From a bacterium D16-51 (GTDB lineage Bacteria > Bacillota > Clostridia > Lachnospirales > Lachnospiraceae), in contig RAYE01000048.1 in the NCBI GenBank assembly GCA_003612285.1, forward strand, positions 1 through 47,248: a stretch of 47,248 nt of DNA, read 5' to 3'. The notes below the pieces were generated by a model. That model did no database searches. It worked only from the letters and a program-made list of their open reading frames with translations, and was not told the origin of the DNA. Shown here one piece after another: positions 7,950 to 16,055 of the stretch; position 1 is the first letter of the stretch, and the number at the start of each line of letters is the position of its first letter. The translations under genes and the position numbers were made by a program.

Positions 7950-8750
7950 ATGAACCAAAAGCAGATTGACAGGGAATGGGATGCTCTTTTAAAATCTGAA
8001 AAAGCATTCTTACAGAAGGCATTTCCAATGAAAGAAGAAGCTCAGTGGCAGAAGAAGATTGAAAAATATGTACCTGAAAAATTAGAGGATACATTAAATA
8101 AAGCTTTTTATAAGGCTTTTGAACTTATTTTTGAAAAAGGGACAGTATGGATTGAAAAAACCTATGACAGGGAAAAGAAGGAACAGGATTATAAGATTAA
8201 TGAATATGCTGCAAATCTCAGGGGAAATGCAAAATCTGTGAAAGCATTTGGGAGGAAAGCAAAGAGCGGTAAGTTTTTGAATGCAGCAATTTCTACAGTA
8301 GAAGGATTTGGAATGGGGATATTGGGCATGGGGCTGCCTGATATTCCCCTGTTTCTTTCTGTTGTTTTGAAAAGTATTTATGAGCTTGCGCTGGATTATG
8401 GATTTACTTATGATACGGAACAAGAGCAGCTTTTTATTTTAAAAATAATTGAAACGGCAATGTTACATGGAAACAGCCTGTTAGAGGGAAATGATGAAAT
8501 TGATGCCTGGATGGAAAAAGAGGCGCATATTACATTGGATAGGCAGGAACAGATGCAAAAAGCCTCATATGCCCTTTCAAAAGAGCTTTTATATTTAAAA
8601 TTTGTACAGGGTGTACCGGTTGTTGGAATACTAGGCGGTGTTTCCGATATTATTTACCAAAAGAAAATAACGGATTATGCCGCTTTAAAGTATAAGAGGC
8701 GTTTTTTGAAAAAAATGACACAGAAGGAAAGTGAAGGCGGTTCTGAATAG
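7950..8750 (+). CDS. EcsC family protein
   Basis: The 266-residue protein fits the EcsC family. The centre holds a glycine-rich amphipathic or hydrophobic stretch (GFGMGILGMGLPDIPLFLSVVL), then SIYELALDYGFTY, and a second (VPVVGILGGVSDIIY) near the C-terminus. The N-terminal ~110 residues are charged and helical. RBS TTGGAGGGG is 6-7 nt before ATG. An 8-bp hairpin (AGAACTGC/GCAGTTCT, 7878-7924) with a TATAAT-like box in its loop precedes the gene, but no clear -35 is seen. Although EcsC is named after an ABC transporter operon, no ecsAB neighbours occur here. Function is unknown beyond likely membrane association. Confidence 0.85.
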   Translation: MNQKQIDREWDALLKSEKAFLQKAFPMKEEAQWQKKIEKYVPEKLEDTLNKAFYKAFELIFEKGTVWIEKTYDREKKEQDYKINEYAANLRGNAKSVKAFGRKAKSGKFLNAAISTVEGFGMGILGMGLPDIPLFLSVVLKSIYELALDYGFTYDTEQEQLFILKIIETAMLHGNSLLEGNDEIDAWMEKEAHITLDRQEQMQKASYALSKELLYLKFVQGVPVVGILGGVSDIIYQKKITDYAALKYKRRFLKKMTQKESEGGSE

Positions 8751-8823
8751 TTATAATATAGTTAAGGGATGATAAGGAGGAATAGGATTTATACAGAAGG
8801 GGGAAAAGAGGATGAGGTGCCAG

Positions 8824-11016
8824 ATGAAAAAATTGACAGCTGTACTGATGGCAGCAGTGCTTACATTTAGCTGTACAAGCTGTGGGAAGCCCCAAAAAGA
8901 GCCAAAACCGACGCCAAAGGCTACGGCAAAGGTTGATGAGGGGAATGCTAACGCTACAGGACAGGGAGAGAACGAAGCAGATATACCAATTGTAATTTCA
9001 AGTACAAAATTTGATAAAGAATTTAACCCTTTTGTTGCATCTGCTGGGGCAGACAAGCAGGCAGTGGATTTGACACAAATCCGCTTGGTTGAAAATGACC
9101 GTGCTGGACGGTTAGTTTATAAAGGGATTGATGGTGAATTGCGCCAATATGGGGAGAAAAGCTACACATATTATGGCGCAAGTGATTTGTCTATTGATTA
9201 TAATAAACAATCGGATACTACAACATATCAGATTGTTTTAAGGAATGATTTGGTATTTAGCAATGGGGAAAAGCTGACAATTGACGACGTCCTTTTTTCT
9301 ATTTATGCTTTTTGTGATAATGATTATAAAGGTGAAAGAAACCTGAAAAACATGCCGATACGGGGGCTGGTAAATTATCAGGCAAATAGTACAAAAGCAG
9401 AGAAATATCCATCAAAAAAAGTTGCAAAGTATATTAAAAAGAATCCGAAAAAACTAAGAAAATGGATAAAAAAGAATATTACTAAAAAAGGTGTAGAAGG
9501 GAAAAAGGCAGAGTACCTTATTGAGCGTCAGGCAAGGATTTTTATGTCGTGGGGAAAAGGAAAAAAGGTAAAAAGTATTTCTGGAATTAAGCGTATTAAC
9601 GATTATAAAATGACGATTGTAACAGATGGCTATTCCAGGGAGATGTCACAGGAATTACAGATTCCAGTTTGTGCGCTTCATTATTATGGCGATACATTAA
9701 AATATAATGTGGAAAAGGGGCAGTTTGGTTTTAAAAGAGGTGATATATCATCAATCTGTGCAAATAAAACAGCGCCGATGGGGGCTGGACCATATCGCTT
9801 TATTAAATATGAGGATGGCATTATTTATTATACTTCTAATGAGCTGTATTTTTTGGGATGCCCTAAAATTGCTTATTTGCAGTTAAAGGATATGACAGGC
9901 ACACTTGAGAAAACCCGTGCTATGTTAAAAGAAAAGGCACAGGAGACAGGGCGTCAGGAGGAAATTACAGGTGAAGAAGATGAGCTGAACAAGGAAGAAG
10001 AGGTAAACATGCTTGCAGAAGTCACGGAAATGGAGGGTGGCGTGATTGATGTGATATCCGGCAAGTTTAATGGCGAACAGCTTTATTGGATTAGTAAAGA
10101 AAATTCAAATGGAGAACTTTCTGGGAAAACTATTTATACACAGCCTGTTGGAGATGGCAGTTATCATTATATTGGGATAAATGGGAAGAATGTTTCTGTT
10201 GGTAAGTCGGCAGGAAGTGAAGCTTCAAAAAACCTGCGGAAGGCGTTTGCAACAGTTTTTAGTGCATGCCGGGATGTTTTAAAGGAGAAGGAAGCGGATA
10301 TTGTCAGGATTATTAATTATCCTGCTGCATCTGAATCATGGGTTTCTCCGTCAGAGGAGGATGAAAATTATTCTGTGGCATATGGAAAGGACGCTTCCGG
10401 ACAGGAGATTAATGAAGAAGACAGTGAAGGGAAAATTAACCATGCAGTCCAGGCGGCTTTGCAGTATCTGGAAAAAGCAGGATATCGGATTGAAAATGGA
10501 AAAATATCTGCTGCTCCAAAAGGGGCTGCTTTAAAATATTCTGTATGGTATGCAGACGGGCAGGAGATTTTGTGTGAGGTTTTGGAAAGGGCAGCACAGG
10601 AGTTTGGCAAAATTGGAATGGCATTAGAAATCAAAAATGTTGGAAGTGAAGATATCCTGCAGAAAAAGTTGAAGAAAAACAGGCAGCAAATTTGGATTGG
10701 AAGCAGGGATATCGAAGATACAGATTTTTATACGCGTTATAGTTCAGCAGATAAATCAAATTGTTTTGGTATTTTTGATAAAAAGCTGAACCGTCTGATT
10801 AAGAAAATGGACAGGATGTTGACTTCATCTGCCAGGAAAAAAGTTTATCAGAAATGTTTTAAGCAAGTGCTGGACTGGGCGGTAGAAGTTCCAGTATGTG
10901 AGTTTAATAATCTTTTGCTTTTTAGCTCAAAACGGATTGACAGTGATACGGTTCCGGCAGATTCTACGCCGTACTATAATTGGATCAAGGAAATACAGAA
11001 AGTAGAAATGAAATAA
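8824..11016 (+). CDS. ABC solute-binding lipoprotein, family 5 (oligopeptide/DppA-like), orphan
   Basis: The ~730-residue protein begins with a lipoprotein signal (MKKLTAVLMAAVLTFSCTSCG), the lipid cysteine being one of the two Cys. The body follows the SBP_bac_5 plan: DLVFSNGEKLTIDDVLFSIYAF near residue 140, APMGAGPYRFIKYEDG in the middle, and a C-terminal lobe ending in VPVCEFNNLLLFSSKRI. It is longer than the usual 520-600 residues because of a lysine-rich insertion around residues 185-245 and acidic low-complexity around 380. An ATG at 8812 is an alternative start. No permease or ATPase lies nearby, so it must pair with a distant transporter or act as a sensor. Repeat family B begins right at its stop codon. 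Confidence 0.88.
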   Translation: MKKLTAVLMAAVLTFSCTSCGKPQKEPKPTPKATAKVDEGNANATGQGENEADIPIVISSTKFDKEFNPFVASAGADKQAVDLTQIRLVENDRAGRLVYKGIDGELRQYGEKSYTYYGASDLSIDYNKQSDTTTYQIVLRNDLVFSNGEKLTIDDVLFSIYAFCDNDYKGERNLKNMPIRGLVNYQANSTKAEKYPSKKVAKYIKKNPKKLRKWIKKNITKKGVEGKKAEYLIERQARIFMSWGKGKKVKSISGIKRINDYKMTIVTDGYSREMSQELQIPVCALHYYGDTLKYNVEKGQFGFKRGDISSICANKTAPMGAGPYRFIKYEDGIIYYTSNELYFLGCPKIAYLQLKDMTGTLEKTRAMLKEKAQETGRQEEITGEEDELNKEEEVNMLAEVTEMEGGVIDVISGKFNGEQLYWISKENSNGELSGKTIYTQPVGDGSYHYIGINGKNVSVGKSAGSEASKNLRKAFATVFSACRDVLKEKEADIVRIINYPAASESWVSPSEEDENYSVAYGKDASGQEINEEDSEGKINHAVQAALQYLEKAGYRIENGKISAAPKGAALKYSVWYADGQEILCEVLERAAQEFGKIGMALEIKNVGSEDILQKKLKKNRQQIWIGSRDIEDTDFYTRYSSADKSNCFGIFDKKLNRLIKKMDRMLTSSARKKVYQKCFKQVLDWAVEVPVCEFNNLLLFSSKRIDSDTVPADSTPYYNWIKEIQKVEMK

Positions 11017-11132
11017 GGGTGAAAGAAAAAAAGAAGAAAGGGTAAAATGCAAACACACATCTTCCACCCTTTGGGTTTGCGCCTCAAATGAAAAATGCAG
11101 GCATTTTCGCTTGAGGCTTGGTGCAAATTATG
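11017..11132 (+). repeat. Leader repeat family B, copy 1 (upstream of DUF951 gene)
   Basis: This ~115-bp element starts with GGGTGAAAGA and a purine-rich run. It then has a hairpin around GCAAAC...GTTTGC and a long hairpin GCCTCAAATGAAAAATGC / GCATTTTCGCTTGAGGC, and ends CTTGGTGCAAATT directly at the ATG of the next gene. Copies 2 (15383-15497) and 3 (27338-27434, minus strand) share sequence and position relative to a start codon. The only GAGG near the start lies in the 3' strand of the second hairpin. Confidence 0.85.
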
Positions 11133-11306
11133 GATTTTAAAGTTGGAGATGTCATTAAGATGAAAAAGCCGCATCCTTGTGGTACAAACCAGTGGGAACT
11201 TTTAAGGGTTGGGATGGATTTCCGTTTAAAGTGCCAGGGGTGCGGCCATCAGGTGATGCTGCCAAGGAAACAGGTAGAAAAAAATTTCCGGGGTAAAATT
11301 GAATAA
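11130..11306 (+). CDS. DUF951 family protein
   Basis: The 58-residue protein contains the family pattern FKVGDVIKMKKPHPCGTNQWELLR and LKCQGCGHQVMLPR, with three cysteines in CG/CxxCG arrangement that could bind a metal. It normally sits just upstream of rpsF in Clostridia, as here, but its function is unknown. The ATG at 11130 is the first residue matching the family. No Shine-Dalgarno lies at usual spacing from it. GAGG is 13 nt upstream, inside the repeat B hairpin, and would be better placed for a GTG at 11121, which would add three residues. Confidence 0.88.
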   Translation: MDFKVGDVIKMKKPHPCGTNQWELLRVGMDFRLKCQGCGHQVMLPRKQVEKNFRGKIE

Positions 11307-11361
11307 GGTTACTATTGGCCGTGGATAGAAACAATGAATCTGTTATTTTTAAAAATAATTC

Positions 11362-11390
11362 TTGCACTATATTGCCAATTATGGTACAAT
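11362..11390 (+). promoter_or_regulatory. Promoter of the rpsF-ssb-rpsR operon
   Basis: TTGCAC and TACAAT are separated by 17 bp, about 130 nt before the rpsF start. The DUF951 gene therefore need not share this transcript. Confidence 0.75.
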
Positions 11391-11450
11391 ACCAAATTGT
11401 GATACGCTATTTTCCTTGCTCTCTTCTGTTAGGACAAAGTGTGCAGAAAC

Positions 11451-11484
11451 ACATCGTTTCCGGCGAGTCACACGGAGACGTTGT
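11451..11484 (+). promoter_or_regulatory. rpsF leader: Candidate S6:S18-binding hairpin in the rpsF leader
   Basis: An 8-bp stem CGTTTCCG / CGGAGACG with loop GCGAGTCACA lies in the rpsF 5' leader. Established knowledge: many bacteria autoregulate rpsF through an S6:S18 complex that binds a leader hairpin containing a conserved CCG. The CCG here fits, but I have not checked the full consensus. Confidence 0.45.
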
Positions 11485-11524
11485 CATGAAGGGGGCCAGA
11501 GACCAAAAGGAGGTACAGGCAACT

Positions 11525-11812
11525 ATGAACAAATATGAGTTAGCGTTAGTTGTCAATGCTAAGATCGAAGAAGATGTGAGGTTGGCTACAGTGGACAAGG
11601 CAAAGGATTATGTTGCTAAGTTCGGGGGCAATGTCACAGAAGTTGAAGAATGGGGCAAGAAGAAACTTGCTTACGAGATTCAGCATATGAAGGAAGGGTA
11701 TTATTACTTCATTAAATTCGACGCTGAGGCAAATGTCCCAGGCAGTCTTGAACAGGCTGTCCGCATTATGGACAATGTCATCAGATTCTTATGCATTAGA
11801 CAGGAAGCATAA
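11525..11812 (+). CDS. rpsF: 30S ribosomal protein S6
   Basis: The 95-residue protein is full length for S6. Diagnostic parts are the N-terminal YELALVVNAKIEE strand, the central GGNVTEVEEWGKKKLAYEIQ and the C-terminal ALEQAV-like helix ending in NVIRFLCIRQEA. S6 binds S18 on the small-subunit platform. The start at 11525 follows AGGAGG with ~11 nt spacing; the open frame upstream runs through the leader and is not coding. First gene of rpsF-ssb-rpsR. Confidence 0.97.
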   Translation: MNKYELALVVNAKIEEDVRLATVDKAKDYVAKFGGNVTEVEEWGKKKLAYEIQHMKEGYYYFIKFDAEANVPGSLEQAVRIMDNVIRFLCIRQEA

Positions 11813-11829
11813 GAAAGGAAGGTTTCCTA

Positions 11830-12282
11830 ATGAATAAGGTTATTTTAATGGGGCGTCTGACACGTGATCCGGAGATCCGTTATTCTTCAGGTGAGAGCCA
11901 GACGGCAATTGCAAGGTATACACTTGCAGTAGACCGCAGATTTAAACGCCAGGGTGATGATCAGACTGCAGATTTTATTAGCTGTACTGTATTTGGCAGA
12001 GGAGCAGAGTTTGCAGAGAACTATCTTCATCAGGGTACAAAAATTGTAGTAGTTGGGCGCATTCAGACCGGAAGCTACACAAATAAAGATGGGCAGCGTG
12101 TTTATACCACAGATGTAATTGTGGATGAACAGGAGTTTGCTGAAAGCAAGGCGGCAGCCGCAAGCAATGGCGGTGGTTACCAGCAGGCAGCGCCATCCAG
12201 GCCAGAGCCAACACAGGCGGCCGGGGATGGATTTATGAATATTCCAGATGCCATCGATGAGGAGTTACCATTTAAAAGTTAG
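11830..12282 (+). CDS. ssb: Single-stranded DNA-binding protein
   Basis: The 150-residue protein has an OB fold over residues 1-~105 (MNKVILMGRLTRDPEIRY, then ADFISCTVFGRGAEFAENYL, then KIVVVGRIQTGSYTNKDGQRVYTTDV). A flexible Gly/Gln/Pro-rich linker follows, and it ends in the acidic tip DAIDEELPFKS, close to the usual DDDIPF tail that recruits replication and repair proteins. It binds ssDNA as a tetramer at forks. It sits 17 bp after rpsF and before rpsR, the classical order. Confidence 0.97.
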   Translation: MNKVILMGRLTRDPEIRYSSGESQTAIARYTLAVDRRFKRQGDDQTADFISCTVFGRGAEFAENYLHQGTKIVVVGRIQTGSYTNKDGQRVYTTDVIVDEQEFAESKAAAASNGGGYQQAAPSRPEPTQAAGDGFMNIPDAIDEELPFKS

Positions 12283-12339
12283 TACTGCATATAGATGGTT
12301 TGAATGTAGTAATCTGACAAGATTTAAGGAGGTTTCAAA

Positions 12340-12606
12340 ATGGCATACAATAAAGGCGATAAAGACGGCGCTTCTTCAAGAAGAAGACCAGTTCGCAGAA
12401 GAAAGAAAGTATGTGTGTTCTGTGCAGATAAAGAGCATGATTACATTGATTACAAGGATGTAAATAAGTTAAAGAGATATGTATCAGAAAGAGGCAAGAT
12501 TCTTCCAAGAAGAATTACAGGAAATTGCGCAAAGCACCAAAGGGCTTTAACAGTAGCTGTAAAGCGTGCAAGACATGTAGCAATTATGCCATATACAACA
12601 GATTAA
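12340..12606 (+). CDS. rpsR: 30S ribosomal protein S18
   Basis: The 88-residue protein has the S18 core: [20 protein letters not shown], then [21 protein letters not shown] and [21 protein letters not shown]. Residues VCVFC and GNC give the cysteine pattern seen in many S18 proteins. RBS AAGGAGG is 7 nt before ATG. Last gene of the operon, followed at once by a terminator. The usual neighbours in many Firmicutes (DHH phosphoesterase, rplI, dnaB) are absent here. Confidence 0.97.
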   Translation: MAYNKGDKDGASSRRRPVRRRKKVCVFCADKEHDYIDYKDVNKLKRYVSERGKILPRRITGNCAKHQRALTVAVKRARHVAIMPYTTD

Positions 12607-12638
12607 TTTTTTGATGCAAATAGATGATTGCATGTTTA

Positions 12639-12674
12639 AAAAGCCATTCTATAGAGATATAGAATGGCTTTTTT
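12639..12674 (+). terminator. Terminator of rpsF-ssb-rpsR
   Basis: A 10-bp perfect stem AAGCCATTCT / AGAATGGCTT, extended by A-T pairs, is followed by TTTTTT. Confidence 0.92.
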
Positions 12675-12702
12675 ACAAGATATACTCAAAAAGGAGAAAA
12701 AG

Positions 12703-13377
12703 ATGCATTACAAAAAAGCAGTTACTTTTAGTTATGATGATGGGGTTGAGCAGGACAGGAAGTTAATAGAAATTTTTAACTATTATAAGATGAAATGCAC
12801 TTTTAATTTAAATACGGGAATACAGTCAGAAGATAGTAATTTTGAAATAGATGGAGTACAAATTCATCGAATGAACCAGGAAGGGCTGGGTGAATTATAC
12901 AAGGGACATGAGATTGCTGTTCATGGCCTGACGCATGCAGCACCAACAGGGTTGTCTGAAAAGGAATTAAAAAAGGAATTTTTAATGGACGCCCAAAATA
13001 TTGAGAGGCTTTATGGAAAATATCCGGTAGGAATGGCATATGCCTATGGGTCTGTGGATGATGCGGCAGCAAATTATCTGGCAAGTATTGGGATTCGGTA
13101 TGGAAGGACAGTAGAAGCAGCGCATGGATTTGAGCTGCAGAAAGATTTGCTTCATTTTAAATCAACGTGTCACCATGAGGATGAGAAGTTATTTGAACTT
13201 GCGGAAGAATTTTTAGATATAAAAGCAACAGAGGATTCTCCAAAGCTTTTTTATATTTGGGGGCATAGTTATGAATTTGAAGTGAACCGGAATTGGGAAC
13301 GGATAGAAAAGCTTTGTGATATGCTCTGTGGAAAAGACGATATTTTTTATGGGACAAATGCAGAATGTCTTTTATAA
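12703..13377 (+). CDS. Polysaccharide deacetylase family (NodB/CE4) protein
   Basis: The 224-residue cytosolic-looking protein has NodB motifs in order: FSYDDG (catalytic and metal Asp12/13), VHGLTH (metal-binding His74 and His78) and AYAYGSVDD. The family removes acetyl groups from N-acetylglucosamine polymers with a divalent metal. No signal peptide or membrane segment is present, so secretion is not indicated. The start at 12703 has AAGGAG 8 nt upstream; the longer open frame begins inside the rpsR terminator. The later catalytic motif is only weakly recognisable, so the exact substrate is uncertain. Confidence 0.85.
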   Translation: MHYKKAVTFSYDDGVEQDRKLIEIFNYYKMKCTFNLNTGIQSEDSNFEIDGVQIHRMNQEGLGELYKGHEIAVHGLTHAAPTGLSEKELKKEFLMDAQNIERLYGKYPVGMAYAYGSVDDAAANYLASIGIRYGRTVEAAHGFELQKDLLHFKSTCHHEDEKLFELAEEFLDIKATEDSPKLFYIWGHSYEFEVNRNWERIEKLCDMLCGKDDIFYGTNAECLL

Positions 13378-13409
13378 AGTCTGGCCTATGTTGATTTTGC
13401 GTTCTTCGT

Positions 13410-13474
13410 AGGTGTAGCAGCCTTACCTGGCGAGGTGTTTTCGATCCTGGAAAGGCTGCTGCCGCACCTTTTTA
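13410..13474 (+). terminator. Terminator of the deacetylase gene
   Basis: A long stem (AGGTG-TAGCAGCCTT with AAGGCTGCTG-CACCT and a 3-nt bulge) is followed by TTTTTAT on the plus strand. It overlaps the last codon of the convergent pyrG. Confidence 0.75.
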
Positions 13475-15076
13475 TCCCTGATATTTTAATGCTGCTCCGA
13501 TAAAACCTGCAAACAGTGGATGTGGGCGGTTCGGCCTGGAATTAAATTCAGGGTGTGCCTGTGTTGCAATAAACCATGGGTGGGATGGAATCTCACACAT
13601 TTCAATAATACGTCCGTCTGGGGAAAGCCCGGAAAATAACATGCCGTGTTTCTCCAAATCTTCACGGTAGTAGTTATTTACCTCGTAGCGGTGGCGGTGG
13701 CGTTCAGATATATTTTCTGTGCCATACAGGCGGAAGGCAAGTGAATCTTTTTCCAGGACACAAGGGTAAGCGCCAAGGCGCAATGTGCCGCCAATATCTT
13801 CTACACCATCCTGGTCTGCCATCAGATGGATTACCGGGTGGGTTGTCTGTGGATCCAGTTCAATGCTGTGTGCATCATTATAACCACAAATATGCCTTGC
13901 ATATTCTACAATGGAAAGCTGCATTCCAAGGCAAAGGCCTAAAAATGGAATATTGTTTTCACGGGCATACCGGATAGCACATATCATGCCATCTGTCCCC
14001 CGGTCGCCAAAACCTCCAGGTACAAGAATACCGCTGACATCGCAAAGCATTTCAGCTGCATTGTTTTTATTTAAATCTTCAGAATCTATCCATTTGATAG
14101 TAACGTTGCTTTTATGGGCAAGGCCGCCATGTTTTAAAGATTCTACCACGCTGATATAAGCGTCATGCAGGGAGGTATATTTGCCTACTAATGCAACAGT
14201 CACGTCTTTTTGCAGGTTTTTAAGGGTGTCAACCATTGTCTGCCATTCCCTCATATCTGGTTCTGGGCAGTCTAAATGAAGGCATTCACATGCAACATCG
14301 GCAAGATGTTCTTTTTCCATTGCAAGAGGCGCTTCATATAAGGTTTCGACATCCAGGTTCTGCATAACACATTTTGTAGGGACATTGCAAAAGAGTGCGA
14401 TTTTATCCTTAATGCCTTCTTCCAGTGGGCGTTCCGTCCGGCATACAATAATATCCGGCTGGATTCCCATTCCCTGAAGTTCTTTTACGCTTGCCTGGGT
14501 TGGCTTTGTTTTCATCTCACCAGAAGCGCCCAGATAAGGAATGAGGGTAACATGGATAATAATTGCGTTTTCATGCCCTACGTCATGCTGAAACTGGCGG
14601 ATAGACTCTAAAAATGGCTGGCTTTCAATATCACCGACAGTCCCGCCTACTTCTATAATTGCGATTTGTGTTTCTTTACAGCCGTCGTTGCGGTAAAACC
14701 TGTTTTTGATTTCATTTGTGATATGGGGGATAACCTGGACAGTACCTCCGCCAAAATCTCCGCGGCGTTCTTTGGAAAGTACGGTCCAGTATACTTTTCC
14801 AGTTGTAACGTTAGACTGTTTCGTCAGACGTTCATCAATAAATCTTTCATAATGCCCAAGGTCAAGGTCTGTTTCAGCGCCATCGTCTGTTACGAAAACT
14901 TCGCCATGCTGTACAGGGTTCATTGTACCAGGGTCAATATTAATATATGGGTCAAATTTTTGCATAGTAACACTGTAACCACGCATTTTCAGAAGCCTTC
15001 CAAGTGATGCAGCGGTGATTCCTTTCCCTAGCCCGGAAACGACTCCACCTGTGACAAAAACGTATTTGACAGCCAT
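13472..15076 (-). CDS. pyrG: CTP synthase
   Basis: The 534-residue protein is full length. It aminates UTP to CTP using ATP and glutamine. The N-terminal synthetase domain starts [20 protein letters not shown] (P-loop) with [15 protein letters not shown] and LGHYERF. The C-terminal class I glutaminase carries [10 protein letters not shown], the nucleophile in [10 protein letters not shown], and AHPEFNSRP with the catalytic His-Glu pair. RBS AAGGAGG lies 8 nt before ATG. The gene is monocistronic with its own promoter. I looked for the GGGC-type leader attenuator known from Bacillus pyrG and did not find it. Confidence 0.98.
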   Translation of the reverse strand: MAVKYVFVTGGVVSGLGKGITAASLGRLLKMRGYSVTMQKFDPYINIDPGTMNPVQHGEVFVTDDGAETDLDLGHYERFIDERLTKQSNVTTGKVYWTVLSKERRGDFGGGTVQVIPHITNEIKNRFYRNDGCKETQIAIIEVGGTVGDIESQPFLESIRQFQHDVGHENAIIIHVTLIPYLGASGEMKTKPTQASVKELQGMGIQPDIIVCRTERPLEEGIKDKIALFCNVPTKCVMQNLDVETLYEAPLAMEKEHLADVACECLHLDCPEPDMREWQTMVDTLKNLQKDVTVALVGKYTSLHDAYISVVESLKHGGLAHKSNVTIKWIDSEDLNKNNAAEMLCDVSGILVPGGFGDRGTDGMICAIRYARENNIPFLGLCLGMQLSIVEYARHICGYNDAHSIELDPQTTHPVIHLMADQDGVEDIGGTLRLGAYPCVLEKDSLAFRLYGTENISERHRHRYEVNNYYREDLEKHGMLFSGLSPDGRIIEMCEIPSHPWFIATQAHPEFNSRPNRPHPLFAGFIGAALKYQG

Positions 15077-15181
15077 TTATTTATCCTCCTTGTAAATAGT
15101 TCCTTGTTTTTTATATAATTGCGTTATAGTTTCTAAGCACAGTAATCTGCCATGCTGGCAGCTATAGGCATGTACTAACGC

Positions 15182-15210
15182 TTTATAATATTCGTGATGC
15201 CAAAATGCAA
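15182..15210 (-). promoter_or_regulatory. Promoter of pyrG
   Basis: On the minus strand TTGCAT and TATAAA are separated by 17 bp, about 105 nt before the pyrG start. Confidence 0.55.
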
Positions 15211-15382
15211 ATAATAATACCATTATACCTCAAAAGGCATGTTATGTTCAACGGTAAATTCAATAAATATTTTTTTGGTTTGAGAAACCTAAAGGGGAAA
15301 AAGGGAGTGTTAATAGGTAGAAGGGGGTGTGATAGAAAATTATAAAAATATTTGCTACAATGTATCGTATGGATGGAGAAAA

Positions 15383-15497
15383 GGGTGAAAGAAAAAAAGA
15401 AAAAAGGGTAAAATGCAAACACACATCTTTCACTCTTTGTGTTTGCGCCTCAAGTGAAAATGCAGGCATTTTCGCTTGAGGCTTGGTGCAAAATATG
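15383..15497 (+). repeat. Leader repeat family B, copy 2 (upstream of ECF sigma gene)
   Basis: This is the best preserved copy. GGGTGAAAGA can pair with the downstream TCTTTCACTC. Hairpin 1 is GCAAACACA / TGTGTTTGC (9 bp perfect). Hairpin 2 is GCCTCAAGTGAAAATGC / GCATTTTCGCTTGAGGC (17 bp with one G-U pair, 2-nt AG loop). It ends CTTGGTGCAAAAT directly at the ATG of the sigma factor gene. The GAGG is buried in hairpin 2. Confidence 0.88.
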
Positions 15498-16055
15498 GAA
15501 GATGAAAAGATTATAAGGCTTCTTTTGGAGAGGGATGAAGAAGGCATTGTGCAGATGCAGAAAAAGTACAATAAATACTGCGGCGCAGTTGCAAGGCGGA
15601 TTGTCGATAATTATGAGGATGCAGAAGAATGTGTAAATGATACGTGGCTCCGCGCATGGAACTCCATACCGCCGCATCAGCCTGAAAATCTTGCCGGTTA
15701 TCTGGCAAAAATTGTAAGAAACCTGTCAATTAGCTGCTATAAAAAGCAGCACAGGAAAAAACGTGGAGGGGATAATGTAACAATGGCATTGGACGAATTA
15801 TCTGATTGTATTTCAGATGGGAAACGTGTTGAGGAGAGGATGGAACAGAGGGTATTAACGGATGCAATTGCAGCATTTTTGCGCGGAAAGGATGAATTGA
15901 AAAGAAGTATTTTTATCCGGCGTTATTTTTATCTGGAAGAGGTAAGGGAGATTGCTTCCCATTTTCAAATGAAAGAAAATACGGTGAAATCAATTTTATA
16001 CCGCTTGCGAAAAGAACTTGGGAGATATTTGCAGAAGGAGGGGATTTATATATGA
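15495..16055 (+). CDS. ECF-type sigma-70 family factor
   Basis: The 186-residue protein has region 2 (EEGIVQMQKKYNKYCGAVAR, EDAEECVNDTWLRAWNSIPP, NLAGYLAKIVRNLSISCYKK) and region 4 (RSIFIRRYFYLEEVREIASH, FQMKENTVKSILYRLRKEL) as an intact helix-turn-helix. It should direct RNA polymerase to a small regulon, probably including its own operon. The start codon abuts repeat B copy 2; GTG at 15486 is an alternative start better placed for the buried GAGG. The stop overlaps the next start by 4 nt (ATGA), which indicates translational coupling with its membrane partner. Confidence 0.93.
   Translation: MEDEKIIRLLLERDEEGIVQMQKKYNKYCGAVARRIVDNYEDAEECVNDTWLRAWNSIPPHQPENLAGYLAKIVRNLSISCYKKQHRKKRGGDNVTMALDELSDCISDGKRVEERMEQRVLTDAIAAFLRGKDELKRSIFIRRYFYLEEVREIASHFQMKENTVKSILYRLRKELGRYLQKEGIYI

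Noticed and set aside
11315-11524. Upstream extension of rpsF
   Set aside because: It covers the promoter and leader hairpin. S6 homology starts at 11525 with AGGAGG upstream.
15077-15240. GGGC-type attenuator in the pyrG leader
   Set aside because: No matching terminator hairpin or GGGC start was found; only a standard promoter is visible.
15183-15480. Minus-strand ORFs upstream of the ECF sigma gene
   Set aside because: They are Phe/Leu-rich translations of the purine-rich strand and of leader repeat B, without ribosome sites.
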